Notes: generated from the sequence alone by a model not told the origin. Shown: positions 23,391-35,797, numbered from the stretch's first letter. The stretch: DNA of 64,000 nt from Adiantum capillus-veneris (GCA_014529385.2 CM043963.1:1308001-1372000), one strand, 5' to 3'. Numbers and translations: made by a program.

Positions 23391-23438
23391 CCGAGACTAG
23401 TCCTTGAGGATAGGGATTCTCTGGCTTGCCAGAGTCTC
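23391..23438 (+). other. Foldable motif next to the PBS (one copy)
   Basis: gagact (from 23393) and agtctc (ending 23438) can close a stem enclosing a second perfect stem ctctggc/gccagag with a two-base loop; the two stems partly compete. The same motif occurs twice in X- at 62291-62393. It would be at the 5' end of genomic RNA, a common place for packaging or priming signals. Confidence 0.55.
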
Positions 23439-25152
23439 ATTTTACATTTAGATAGGATCAGAGGGTGGAGGACTCTCTAGGTCTTAGAGGGAGTCTAGGG
23501 AGCATGTGTCTGGCCTAGATCCTTCGACTTAGGTAGACTTAGATAGACTTAGATAGTTTTAGGTATTAGTTGAGTTGTGGTGAAGAGAGTAGGAGTTTGA
23601 GCAGTAGAAGCGGTGAAAGGAGAGCTTGAGAGTCCGGAGAGGCCAGGAAGCAACCAAAACACCATTTCACATGATGAGTAGGAGTAGGGTAAGTAGGACA
23701 TCATGATTCATGATCTAGAGCATTTCATGCATGTTATACTTACTGTTAGGTTCATCACAAGGTTGTGAAAGACGCAAAAGAGTGTTTGAAAGCTGAAGTG
23801 AAGTTCAAAATTTCCTGTGAGTGTTTCTGATAGAGCTGCAAAGCATCAGGAGCATTTTTGTCAGGAAAAAAATAAATTTTACGCCAGGAGACATCCTACG
23901 CGTAGGATGTCTACAAGTTGATCTGGTGGGAATTTTGTAATTTTGAGTTGACTAGTGTGTTCAGAAGGTAGGTTTTACCCTATTTTCACTTGGAAAATGG
24001 AAATTTGACCATATCTTGACAGGATAAGGCCAGATAGACGTAAATTGCCAGACATCCTACCCAAATTGTGCCAAGGTATTATTAAGACCAAAACCATAGG
24101 ATGGCTGCATAAGCATTATCTACATGATTTATTGAGTAGCTGAGAAAGGTTTCGTCTCAATTGGGTGAGAAAATTGGGTTCTAAGCAGGCTTTAGCACTT
24201 TTGACTGAAAAAGGCTAGAACAGCTAAAATTGGGGTCTTTTGAAATCCAAACCAAAATTTAAGCATAGCATTGGGTTGCTGACATCAAGGGGAAGGTGTG
24301 GCACAAGTCTGGGGTCAAACAGGCCAAAAAGATGTAGGATGTGTTTTGTGTGATTTGGCACTCCAAACCCTGATTTGAGCATACCAAAGTGATCAGCAGA
24401 TCAAGAGGAGTCTGTACTTTGCATTTGAAGCCATTTTGAGCAATTAGACATGCTACACGTAGGATTTCTTATCCATGAAATGGAAGCCAGAAACTGACTG
24501 TAGGCATAGCAGGGTGTTGTATAGCCTGAGGCAAGCCTCCTAGTCAATTTTGGTCTAAATTGGAGTTGATTTGACTGGTCAGACCAACATCAAGCTGCTG
24601 GAACAAATTTTTGATCAATTGACCAGCTTATAGGTGTCCAAATCAAAAAGTAAAAGCAGCTGTGGACTCAGCACATTGAGGGGAGTCTATAGTGCAAAAA
24701 TCTAGGCAAAACAGAGCAAGAGACATCCTACGCGTAGGATGTCTACTGGGGCTTAGTGAAAAGAAAATTTGATTGAGGTTATACAGTGATGTTCCATTTC
24801 ACTTAAGGATTCCAAAACTTCTTTTAGAAGTGAATTTGAACCTTGTTTGACCTTTTGACAAAGGAAAGACGTAATTAAGACTTTTTAGGTAAATTGACCA
24901 ACATCCGAGGGAAGTACAATTCCAGATTAGCAGACCTAATCCAGAACATCAGAAGTGTATAAAATATAGTAGTGGTTAGGGTTAAGCCTCCAATTATACC
25001 AATCATTACTAAGACCACCTCTAGCGGTTAAATGCTTTGATTTGATTGCCGAAATTAAATGCTCGTGTACAGGTATATTCAGCGGCAAACCAAGAAGTTG
25101 TGCGGAAGCTGATCCTATGCCAGGTGAGTGGTTGGATTTTTGTTAAGTTGCA
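23439..25152 (+). other. X+ untranslated leader with palindromes
   Basis: About 1.7 kb with no credible gene. It carries perfect 24-bp palindromes (agacatcctacg/cgtaggatgtct) at 23889-23912 and 24721-24744, a degenerate one at 24446-24469 and a half site at 24050-24060. The corresponding leader of X- has four. Confidence 0.8.
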
Positions 25153-28100
25153 TTGCTAAGTTTCATGAATTTAAGATTAAGAAGACACATTTTTAGAGAC
25201 CAAAAGGTGGCAGGTGATCAAGGTAGCTTAGTGTCCACCAAGGAGAGTGTAACCCAACCAAGGCTAGATCCACTAGCACCATTATTGAGGAGGGTAGTGA
25301 TACCGACACTTCATCCGATAAATCCTTCTTCATGATGGATAGTCAACAACCAAGAGGTTTCTGTTAGGAAATAAGCCGTAGCTAAATAGATAATTGAGTA
25401 GATTACTTAATGGAGAGAGATAGATTTACATACACGAGATTATAGAGTAGAGAAAAGAGAGAGAGAGAGAGAGAGAGAGAGTACACACGATATACGTGGT
25501 TCATCCAATGTGGGCTATGTCACAATAAAAAAGCAGCCACTCAATGGCTTTAGTACTTCAAAACAAGAAGTAGTTTACAAAGGGATTATACCCTTAATGG
25601 TGCTCCCGCCTTGCTTTACTCGCACCACCTCACACTCACCTTGTTGCATCAACTTCACACTATGAAATGTGTGTAGAAATGGCCTCCTTTTATAGGCCAA
25701 AAGGGCTGCCCTCTCTCATGAGAGGCAGCCATGTGTAGATAAGTCCAAATCGTACCCTCCAATCCGCCCATGTGTGGCCGCCCTTGAGAAGACAAGTCCG
25801 CTTTTGAATTCGGCCACCAGCCACCGGCCATTGACTTCCGACCACCGGCCACTAGCCATTGACTACCGGCCACCGGCCACCGGCCAACCGACTGCTGTTT
25901 TCCGACCACTTTCCGGCCACCGTGCGGCCATAATATTCCGGCGAGGGAAAAAAAAGTATCGGGGGCTTCCGCCCCCAAGGCCCCTAGAATTGCCCCTGAT
26001 TTTTAGCTATGAAAATTTTGGTTTCCGGTGAGTGATTTTCCTTCACGCACGATGGCTTCTCCTCATAATGGGGGCCTTACAAATGTGAGCTTTTACCACA
26101 GAAAATTACAAGGGTAAATCAGGCTCCATACTTAATAGTTTCACCTATGACATACCGATGCCAAGAGGAAGCACCTCCCTAAATCCTTTAAACGAATCCA
26201 AGTTCACTATAATCTTTTTAGAAGGAACAAACTCGAGGGGAGCCCTACTTTATTCTGACTATTGAGGACGCAAGTGTATTTGCATTGAAGAAAGGCCGGT
26301 CAGAGATTGGAGATAATTCGAGTGTATGATGATGGAGATAGATTCCGAGACGAAAAGGGGAACCACTATCTGATAGTTAGTAACCCTGAGGATTACAATA
26401 GATATGGAGATAACATGGCGAAAGGAAAGATGGTTTCAGAAACTCAAGAACCACCTCCAAACATTGATCGACTTGGATCTCTTTTTATGTATGATAAGAA
26501 AACAACCAGGGTAGCAACCTATAATGAGAATGTGGGAATTTACCAGCATGAGAGCGAGGGAATAGTCTCTTACTTTAGTTGCAAAGAACTCTACCCAAAT
26601 GAATTAAGCAAAGACAAGGTACTTTACTTATTCTCTTATGAAATTGCTATGGGGAAGGATATTGTTTTTGTTGATAAGTACGGGCGAGAATACAAACGTA
26701 TTCTCCCAGAGGAGGTAGAAAAGGCAACAGTTCCAAAAGCATCAACATATGCCCCCAAAGAAGTGTCAAGAGCCACCTACACCCCTAGCAAGTCGACAAA
26801 TCCATTTTTAGAAGATTATGACGCGACCTCACATTCTACCCGACAACAGATGTTCAACAACCAGAACCAACTAGCAACCCAGCCATCATTGCAGGCATGG
26901 CTTCGACAGAGTGCAACATTAGAATAAGACCGAAACGGAGATGGTTATCAAGCCGCACGAGGGCTAAGGGATTTACAAGAACCACCACACTAAGAGCCAT
27001 CTCTTGCAAGAACCGTTAGAAATTATGGCTTAGGAGCACCATTGGGAGAGGAACCTGCCCACTACCAAAGGCCAGAGGAGGTATATAGATTGGGACGAGG
27101 AGATCCAATGATGAGATTCGTAGACCATCATAGAATTAGACCTTCTCAAGTACAAAAAGGGGTAAACAAGAAATACACGGGAAACAAAGATCCGAGAGAT
27201 CATGTAGCAACCTTTGTGTGTGTAATTAGAGCCGAAGAGGTGTTAGACTTCCCTACTCAATTTGCAGGGTTTGGACTAACCCTAGAGGAGGATGCTGCTA
27301 CTTGGTTTGACTCTGTGGAGCGTAGAGACTTTGAGTCTATGGAGGAGGTGTTTGACGAGTTTATTGAGGAATTCTCACAAAGGGGGATAGCTCATAATAC
27401 AGTTTCACAAATCCATAAATTCAAACAGAAAGATGGGGAGTCTGTGCGAAAGGCAGCCCTACGACTAAAAAGATATGTTAAGTTCTACCTTGTGGAAGAA
27501 TTGCCAACTTAGTCCATACTTATGCTTATATTTATTCAAGGACTAAGGAATCTAGATCTCCATAAGGACTTACATATGAAGAGGAGCACAATGTTAAATG
27601 AGTTAACTAAGGAGGCTCTTTACCTAGACAACTGTGCGGTCTACAAAGAGGGTGAATTCAAGGATCTTGATGACGATTCATCCTCGCAACAAAGTGGAAG
27701 CAAGTCTGCTAAGACAACACTGAAGGGATAAGTAGCCGTAATCCAGGAGCATCTGGTAGAGGAAGTGCTAAAAAACATTAACCTGTACGCCAAAAACCTC
27801 AGGCTAAACAGCCAAAGTGGTGTGCTGTTGAACAAAAATGGACAAACCATGGGACCGAGGAATGTTATTATAACAAGGGGTATGTGAGAGAGAGACCTTA
27901 TGCTCCCCAACCTCAGGTAGCATCTCCTCAACTTCCACCGATGCTTAGGTATCAAGCAGGCAACCTACTAGGACCTGTAGGTGTAGAAAGACCACAACCA
28001 GTGTTGGGGCAACAACCACCCCTACCAAGATTACGACCAGTCGGCATAAGATACACACCAACAGTAACTGAACCAGAAGAGAAGTCTTTGGTGCCTATGC

Positions 28101-29102
28101 ATGCATATTACGAAGATCCCAATGGATATGCTGCAAATCCTATCTATTATCCACCGGAAGAACCCTCAACTCGGAAACCATGGAGCATGATCAGAAGTGC
28201 AGGACCACCAACAGGTGCACAGGCATCAGGAGAAGGAAGATATAGCTTGGATGAACGAACATTGTTGTTCATAGCCAACGGAGGCATGGGCGGGCAGAGA
28301 CATGCCTACCAACAAAGAGGAGCTCAAGGAGCACCTCAACAACCTAAGGGACCCTGCTACAAGTGTGGTGGAGACCATAGGCTAAGAGACTGTCCTCATG
28401 ATGAAATCATTAGAGTCAACGCATGTTGCACCAAGTGTGGAGTTACTCATTTGATTCTTGATTGCCCTAAGAACCCGAGCAAAGGAGCAAAAACTACCTT
28501 GAATATTCTCGAAGAAGTGCCTTCCAGTGGAGGGTCAAAAAACGAGACAATAATACCTATTCAAGTAGTGACACGAGCCCAAGCTCAAAGAACGACGAAA
28601 GAACCCATAATTGAAGAGCCAAAAACCGATGCCCCAAGTTCAGAAGTAAAGAATCATAGAAGCACTTGGAAAGCTAGAAAGGCGCGTATGAAAGCTAGGA
28701 GAGAACAAGAGAAAACGGCTCTATCCGAGGAGTTAAAACATAGAAACGATAGATTAGAGCGGTTAGAGGATCTAGCTAGTCTAAGCTCACACACTGCGGA
28801 AACCATAGCACCCAAGGAAATTGTAGAACCCAAAAGTGCGGGATCGGGAGGATCAATGTTGGCAGAAAAGGTAAATGAGCAGTTAGACGCACTTTTGAAA
28901 GCTTACAAAGCCAGACTCAAAAACAACCAAACCCAAGAGCAAAGATGGATGACTTATCCATATGCTGAAATAAAAAAGCAGAGGTTGGAAATGTGTCAAA
29001 AGATGATTGAAACAACTCAATCCTTGATAGAAAACCCACTTGGAAAACCTGCAATTTGGCAGGAAGTACCAGCTCCAACCAACTTTAGAGAAATAAGTAG
29101 AA
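25153..29102 (+). pseudogene. X+ Gag (broken, interrupted by a solo LTR)
   Basis: The N-terminal segment (25153-25361) matches X- (DQKVAGDQ, LVSTKESVTQ) and is interrupted by the solo LTR. It resumes at 26138. 26307-26927 has IIRVYDDGDRF and SNPEDYNRYGDNMAKGKMV. 27042-27731 holds the capsid-like domain (ATWFDSVERRDFESMEEVFD; HKFKQKDGESVRKAALRLKR) with a TAG at 27510-27512, where X- has CAG. 27884-29131 carries two zinc knuckles (CYKCGGDHRLRDC and CTKCGVTHLILDC), both with intact Cys/His, then a charged region. About 80 bp present in X- near 59470 are missing here. Confidence 0.9.
25362..26137 (-). mobile_element. Solo LTR inside X+ gag
   Basis: A 776-bp block begins TGTTAGGAAATAAG, ends CTTAATA and is flanked by GTTTC on both sides (25357-25361, 26138-26142). 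Removing it restores the gag sequence seen in X-. The expected CTAACA end has decayed by two C-to-T changes. A TATAAAAGG box on the minus strand (25686-25694) suggests minus orientation. It includes a GA microsatellite (25456-25481) and ccggccac repeats near 25800-25920. No internal coding region or second LTR is present. Confidence 0.8.
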
Positions 29103-32066
29103 ATGAAGGAAAGACTCACGAATGCCTCTGAGTCAAGGAGAGAACCTATCATAGTGCCAAATACAACAGATGAGACAAGTGAGGGGTTCCAGCCTAAAAC
29201 ATTGGTAGAAATGGGTAAGGATTGTAACGGTCTAGATGGCCTGTGGAAGCAAATACTTGATGCCAACGAAGCTAACAGGGTGAGTTACCACATGAATAGC
29301 ACGCGAAAAGAGAAAAATGAGATCTTACCTCCTATTGAAGAATTTGAAGCAAGATCACAAATGAACTTAGATATACATTCACAAGGGGGAGACCAGGGAT
29401 CAATTAGTTTGGGGCATAGTCAACCAGACTCGCTAAAAACTCTAAAGAACAACTACACCTTTGAAGACATTGCAAACCCAAAAGTGGCTGTCATGAGCCA
29501 TATCTATAACCAATACTTCCACATGTGTACAAAGCGGCCACGAAAGTACATAATGCCACCTGGAGCCGTTGCTACCACCTTCACCTGGGCAATGTAGAAG
29601 AGCAAGCCAAAGGTGATAAATTATGTTGCTTATATCCATGACAACTTGGTGAAGATGGGCAACAAAAATCCCACCTACATTGTGCCAGGTGCTTATATCC
29701 AGGAAACTGGCCTGACCCTCCATCACAGAATGACTAGATAAGGCTGAAAGAAGATAAAGAAGAAGAAACACCCAAAGCACCAAGAGTAGCCACAAGGTTG
29801 AAGCGCCGGTTAGAAACCGTGCTAGAAGAGACACCAGAGCTGAAGAAGGGAAAGAAAGAAAGTGTACAAGTGCCAGTCAAGGAAACCAAGTCACAGAAAG
29901 CGGCGCGGCTCGAAAGATTGATGGAAATCTTCAGAGCCGAAAGAGCACTGAAAGGAGATTTGAGCGAGTTGTGGAAGCCCTCACTAGAAGCCATGTAGGG
30001 ATCATCCCGAAGGGTGCACCGAGATAGATTTGAAGACTACATCAAGAATTTTGAAATCCTAGATGCTACAACAGAAAATATCCCAAATGTCCCTTTCACC
30101 GAAGAAGAAGTGGATGAAGTACGACGGCAACTGCTGGAAGAGCAGGAAGGCCAAGAAAGGGAGAGAAAGACCAAGGCGGACTGGGACTTCAAGAAGAAGC
30201 CACCAGCTTCAACGTCAAGCCCGGAGTCCAGCCCACCGCCATCACCACCTCCTCTTAGCCCTCCACAAAACCAACAAAAGGAGGAGCTAGACAAATCTGA
30301 TGATCAAGAAGATTCAAAGCAAGAGAAGACCAAAGGGAAAGAGCAGAAATAAGAAGCTAAGGCCAAATATGGGCAGCCAGAGCAAGAGTAAAGAAAGTTT
30401 AGCACATTTCTTGATCTACTAGCTGCGGGTTACTCAAGAGAAGAGGCAGCCACTGTGGAATTTGAGCTGGCAAGCACAAGGCCCAAGGAACAAATGCAGA
30501 GCCTGCGGTTAGTGGAACTGAAAGAGATGGCCACTGATACAGTGGACTTACATCCACCTACCAATGATTGGGATGTGGTGATGCACAAGCTAACTAGGCT
30601 CAAGGCAAGATCAGTGCCACGGAAAGTGAGATTGACAATCTCAAAGCCAATGAAGTTCTTATCAAATCTGAAGTTGACACACTACAAAGACAAAGCAAAG
30701 AGCAGATAGAGAAACAAACAGAGCTGCAAGCCAGTCTGGCCACGGCATTACAAAGATGCCAGGAGATGGAACAAGAGAATCAAGCAGCAGAAAACAAGCT
30801 TCAAAGAGCTGATGAAGAATATAAGAAAATCAGCAAGTCATTGACAGATGCAGAGAGGGAAAGGGACAACCTAACCCTGTAACTTGCTGAAGAATCCAAA
30901 TAAGTGGAAACACTCAGAAATGCCAAGGAAAAGGTATAGATAGAGCATGAGACGAGCCAGGATGAGGTAATAGAGCTTAAAGATCAGATTAAAGTAAAAA
31001 ATCAAACCATCCAAAGGTTGCGGGCATCTCCTTCTAGAGTCAGAGCTACTAGTTCGACTCACACTACTTCAGAGACTGATTTATATGAAGAACCAATGAA
31101 ACAGCTTCAAAATGAGTTAACATTGGAGAAGCGGCAAAGGTTGCTGCTGGCCGAAGGGTCATTGGTGATGCAAAACCGCTTAGAAGAAGAAAACCAGGCC
31201 ATGAGGAATGAGCTAGAAGAAATCAAGAGAAAGCTTGAGAAGGCAGAAAAGATAAATGCATATCTGAACGACCTCCTTGTGAATATGGGAGAGCAAGCGA
31301 AAGAAGAAAAGAAAACACTACAGAAATAGGTAGAAGAGCTGAGAGGCCAGCAACAAAAAATAGAAGAGTAGCAGTTTAGCACCGGGCCAGCAGCCATGGA
31401 AGGAATCGACATAGAGAATGTGGCAGATCCGGTGGACACCACCATGCAAGAGGAAATCCTTGTAGGACCCTCACAAGAGCCACAAGATCTGACACAACAA
31501 GAAGAAGAGAAGCTGCAGGAGGCCATAGAAGCGGCAGTTAGAGACACAACCAAAGAAGCCTTGGAATGGGAGCAGAGAGTCTTTAAATCAATGACTATTC
31601 AGAAGATAGATGCAAGCAACCTTCAGCGTGAATGGCTAAAACCCTCTCTCCCATATCCTCTGCTGAAATATGAAGCTGACACGATCAACAAGTGGATTAG
31701 AGAGGAGCCAAAAGTGCCAATGTACAAAGCAAACATCTCCAAATCTGAAGGGGTCAAGCTGATAGTAGACTCTCAGCCCAGGTGGAGAAAGGCATGGCTC
31801 ACAAAATATCCACAATATCTAATCCATTTGGTAGAGGCACCTAAAGTGATAAGAGATAACCTCAGTTTCTACCCTCTACCAAGGATGAGAACTTGGAAAG
31901 CCCACGAGCTATTGCAGAGAAGCAAACCCACGTGGCTAAATTACTCGAAGCTGCCAATCTTGAAGGCAGGCGAGAGAATAAGTGAGCAATACATGGCGAA
32001 AACCCTAACGGGTGCCATCAAATTGTTCACTGGCTCTCCTGACCTATCTTGCATCATGATGAGAAA
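29103..32066 (+). pseudogene. X+ in-frame gag-ORF3 fusion and ORF3 remnant
   Basis: Frame 29103-29597 runs from the gag tail (PPIEEFEARSQMNLDIHS, HSQPDSLKTL) directly into ORF3 (NYTFEDIANPKVAVMS). In X- these two segments are about 9.6 kb apart. ORF3 then continues in pieces: 29798-29998, 30014-30352 (proline/serine-rich end), 30455-30709, 31018-31329 (coiled coil) and 31396-32066 (KYPQYLIHLVEAP, FTGSPDLSCIMMRK). Several stops and frameshifts interrupt it. It ends abruptly near 32066, before the last 110 or so residues seen in X-. Confidence 0.85.
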
Positions 32067-34029
32067 GATAATTTGCTGCCATGTACTAGAGATAGTAATG
32101 TAAGCTCACAGGACATTTATGACACTTTGTCTCCTCTTTTTAGTGGTGGACGTACGAATGTAAATTACAATGAGGCAAATGTACAGCCTATGGGGGTTTT
32201 TGAAAATGTTATAGATCAGCTTATTACTGATGCAAATGTACATGATGTACTTGATGTGAGGAAAGGGCTGAAAATGAGTAGGCTAAAGGTATGCCAAAAT
32301 GGCTGGTTCACGATTTGTGTGACAGTAAATTGGATGCATGTTTTTCTAGTTGTATTTTTTTAGGTTCTCACCATGCCTCTTATGCATCAGATTGTTATGC
32401 TTTGGCTGTGTCTAGCTTACATGATGTTGATGAATCTCTATCTTTTGATGAAGCACAAAAAAAGTTGGATGGTTGCCATGCAATCTGAATATGATGCACA
32501 AAATGACACATGGACTTTATGTGATTTGACTCCTGGCAGAACGTCCATTGGTACAAAGTGGGTTTACAAGTTGAAACGCAAGCTGGATGGTGAGATTGAT
32601 CACTATAAGGCTCAACTAGTTGCAAAGGGTTCTACACAGCAAAAAGGCATAGATTATGAAGAGACTTTTGCTCCCACTTGTCGTATGACTACTGTGTGTT
32701 TTCCTTGTGCATTGGCAACTCATTTTGGTTGGGATGTACATCAGTCATACATTGTTACTGATTTCTTGAATGGTGACATATTTGAGAAAGTTTATGTAAC
32801 ACAACCTCTCGGTTTTGTCAAGAAAGGACAAGAGGATAAGGTGTGAAAATGCAGCAAAGCTTTTTATGGGTTGAAGCAATCTCCTCATGCTTGGTATGAG
32901 AAGGATGACTCTCATTTGGTCAAACAAGGCTTTTGTAATATTCCAACACAAAGCACATTGTATGTAAAGCGTGAGGGTGATGTACTTCTCATTGTTGTTC
33001 TTTATGCAGATGATTTGCTGATCACTGGACCAAATGAGAGACATATTGCTGAATTTAAGGCTGATTTGAATGCTACTTTCAAGATGAAAGATTTGGGGAT
33101 GTTGCATCATTACTTGGGCATACAGTTTAAAAAGTGTGATGGTGGTATTGCCTTGTGTCAGAAAAGTTACATAGAGACATTGCTATGTAAGTTTGGACTT
33201 GAGGATCGCAAACCTATTGCCACTCCCATGGAAACAGGTTTGAAGTTGAGTCTACATGATTCTGGTGATCATGCTGATATCACTCTTTACCAAACTACTA
33301 TTGGCTGCCTCATTTATGTATGTAACATGAGGCCGGATATTCAGGAGTCTCACAAGTTAGCAAATTTATGCATAGCCCAGGGTCTAAACATTTGAACGCT
33401 GTCAAGAGGATTGCTGCTAACTAAGTGGCACTTTACATCTTGGCTAGTTTTATCCCAAGGGGGGATCATTGCCGCCAGACTTACATGCTTTTTTGGACTC
33501 AGATTGGGCTGGTTGTTTTGACACGCAAGTGTCCACAACTGGTTTTTTTTTCATGCTTGTAAGTTCATGTATATCATGGTTGAGCAAGAAGCAACCTATT
33601 GTGGCCACTTTCAGTTATGAGGCAGTACAGGGAAATCTTCACAGCTACGGTTGAGTGTGTATGGCTCAGACGCCTTACGACTGATTTGGGTGTTGGACAT
33701 GACACTACCAACACTATCGACACTGACAGTCCGAGCGCATTGGCAATTACAAGGAACCCAATTTTTCATGCTCGCACAAAGCACATTGAGTTGCATTACC
33801 ACTATGTCAGGGAGAGGCTCTCAATAGGAGAGATCAACTTGGTTTATGTGCTAACACATGACAACCTTGCATATCTTTTCACACAAACGCACTGTTTGGT
33901 GAGATGTTTGAATCTTTCCACAAAGATTTGGGCTTACTCCCCTTTGTGAATTGATCATGTCCTCAGGGCATGACACTTCCCTTTGCTCATGTGGAAGCTC
34001 TTGTTCATCACATCACTCGAGGGGGGAAT
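32067..34029 (+). pseudogene. O reverse transcriptase, RNase H and PPT
   Basis: Copia sequence resumes with the pre-RT linker (SSQDIYDTLSPLFSGG) and RT: NDTWTLCDLTPGRTSIG and GTKWVYKLKRKLDG within 32373-32846, a TGA near 32844, AFYGLKQSPHAWYE, and the catalytic VVLYADDLLITG within 32871-33395 (YADD box). RNase H (DSDWAGCFDTQV; YEAVQGN altered from the usual TEAEY) is badly frameshifted. A purine run cgaggggggaa precedes the 3' LTR at about 34018-34028. The integrase C-terminal half is absent between 22427 and 32067. Confidence 0.85.
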
Positions 34030-34222
34030 TTTTACCATATACATGTGGTAGTGATGTGTGTGAACACACTAGGACCGCCGGGGCATTCTTTTCCTCTTTA
34101 GGAGGTTTTTTCCCTCGTGCATTGTATATACTCCCATCATGCTAGGGCTATCTATCTTTCAATTGCACACCAAGTAATACACTTGTTGTGTTCCTTGAGC
34201 TTCCTACATCTTCTCCAAGTCG
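34030..34222 (+). repeat. O 3' LTR, truncated
   Basis: Matches the 5' LTR from its first bases (TTTTACCATATACATG, with one change in the initial TG) to catcttctccaag. The last 40 or so bases are missing. Confidence 0.9.
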
Positions 34223-34524
34223 TGTGGGTGATAGCATGTTTAGGTGGTACCACTTTTTGCACCTTTTGGTGGTACCACCAATAGCACCTAGCTGGAGGGA
34301 AATTCAACGTTTTTCAAATTTGGGAAAAGAGAGAGAGGGAAATTATAAATTTGCATGCAATATAATTTATGTACCTATAATATAGATGCATGTGAGCCAT
34401 TATGGGGTGGAGTGGGTCCCCTTTTTTCAAACTTATAGTCATCATGGCCTTTTTCCTCTCACACAACTAGCTTGTCACTCGGAATCCCACCTGTATCTGT
34501 GTGCTTGCTCTGCTCCCATAGCTC
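34223..34524. other. Unassigned spacer between O and gene H
   Basis: It contains two copies of gtggtaccac 28 bp apart near 34251-34292 and otherwise no feature I can name. It may hold the promoter of gene H, but no convincing TATA box or start site is visible. Confidence 0.3.
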
Positions 34525-35728
34525 ATGATCCCCCCATTGCATGATGTAGCCATCACGCTCTGTCCCCCATTGCACCCTTTGCACTTTTCCATATCCCTGG
34601 TGGAGCTCTGTCCCCATTGCCCCCGGTACGAAAGCATAAAGGCTACAATAGCATCCTCTGTAGATATGACTCCCAAGAAGAACACTCTCTCTAGGAAGCA
34701 CAAAAACCCAACTCACAACACGGAGTTAGTACAGCAGGCGCCCCCTACTGCAACAAACACCACATCATAGCAGAACCCCGCAACAGCCACCACACAGCAG
34801 TCCTTCCCAACACATGCGACATAGCAGACGCCTTCAACAACCACGACACAATAGTCCTTTGCAACCAACACGACGTTGTAGACCCCAACAACAAACACGA
34901 CCATCAAAACTTCCCTCTCCAAATGCATGTTGTTGGTTGAAAAATATGCTGGGAAAGGTGTGGTCTACATCGCCTCATGTCTATGCACCTCATGGCAATG
35001 CATAGCCCAAAATCCTTTTTTCTCATCATTGGTTGCAAATCATTTTTCTCCATGGCTTTGCTTGCAGCATCGGTGGAGTATCCGGTACTTTCCAGGTTTT
35101 GCTATTCTGCATTGCAGTTGCATGAGGAATATGGACTGAGCATGGAGGGAAAGTTGTCCAAGGATTTAACAGACAAGGACCTGCCACCTGAATAGTGGTC
35201 AATAGTGTTCAAGGTTCCAGAGAAGAATAAGACTAAGATCTTACTCCACCAGGTGCATGACCACCTTTACGATGCATGCAGGCTTCAAGACAAGCTGTCC
35301 CCTCTAAGGATGATCTCATGACAAGGTTTGCGAGGGAGTTTTCATATGAATACTGTGATGCTGCCAAAGCAGACCCTGACAGCCATAAGATTGCATGGGC
35401 TTTGGTTGGGAATCAAGTATTAGAGAATGTCAAGAGCCAGAAAGGGGGGCTCAATTGGAAAATACAAAAGTTTATGTTTGATTACGGCGTGAAGGAAGCC
35501 CCCACATTTGAAGGACTGATAGAGAATGTTGTGCAGTGTGGACGATCCTGCGGCGTCCAGACACCCTCTACAACACACGTGGACAGCCTCTCAGCCCCTC
35601 TACACAGCATGGGTGGATAATCTTGCCAATGACCTTGAACAACAGGCAGCAAAGGTAGAAGAGAAGGTGAAGTCTGCAAAGACAGTCGTGGCTGTAAACG
35701 GGACTTATGGTTGTGCAACGAAGGTACC
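34525..35728 (+). pseudogene. Gene H, 5' part (Gln-rich start, unknown globular region)
   Basis: Not a transposon domain. From an ATG near 34669 (MTPKKNTLSRKHKNPTHN) the frame crosses a Thr/Gln-rich segment holding four in-frame TAGs (34768, 34822, 34852, 34879), each where the context predicts Gln. It continues into LLVEKYAGKGVVYIAS, then by frameshift FLIIGCKSFFSMALLA and LHEEYGLSMEGKLSKDL, then FKVPEKNKTKILLHQVHDHL, and finally 35276-35620 with DDLMTRFAREFSYEYCDAAK and KIQKFMFDYGVKEAPTFEGL. I do not recognise the family. The conserved-looking segments, intron signals downstream and a zinc-finger-like 3' part suggest a former host gene, now dead. C3 interrupts it at 35729. Confidence 0.55.
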
Positions 35729-35756
35729 TGAAGTCGCGGAGCGGAGCGTGGGTCGA

Positions 35757-35797
<41 letters not shown>

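Larger units (their letters stand above)
22428..32066 (+). mobile_element. X+: deletion derivative of the large gypsy family X
   Basis: A plus-strand relative of the complete element at 43440-63366. It has a 5' LTR, PBS, leader with palindromes, gag and the post-integrase ORF3. It lacks the whole protease-RT-RNase H-integrase-PR2 block and also its own 3' end and LTR. A solo LTR of another family sits in its gag at 25362. It lies in O's integrase. The right edge (about 32066) is where similarity to X- stops and copia sequence resumes. Confidence 0.9.
15275..34222 (+). mobile_element. O: decayed Ty1/copia element hosting three further elements
   Basis: LTRs at 15275-15501 and 34030-34222 bracket a copia coding region that is interrupted twice. 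Its own parts are 15275-15689, 20886-22427 (gag, protease, start of integrase) and about 32067-34029 (RT, RNase H, PPT). The inserts are copia I (15690-20880) and gypsy derivative X+ (22428-about 32066), which itself holds a solo LTR. The right LTR is truncated, so the target duplication cannot be checked; the left flank is GATGC. Confidence 0.9.

Noticed and set aside
25774-26031. Frame of 85 codons in the ccggccac-rich part of the solo LTR
   Set aside because: Low-complexity repeat translation within an LTR.
34768-34881. TAG read as Gln (alternative genetic code or editing)
   Set aside because: The same region also has frameshifts, other elements have TAA and TGA stops, and the intact C3 frame ends in TAG while using CAG normally inside.
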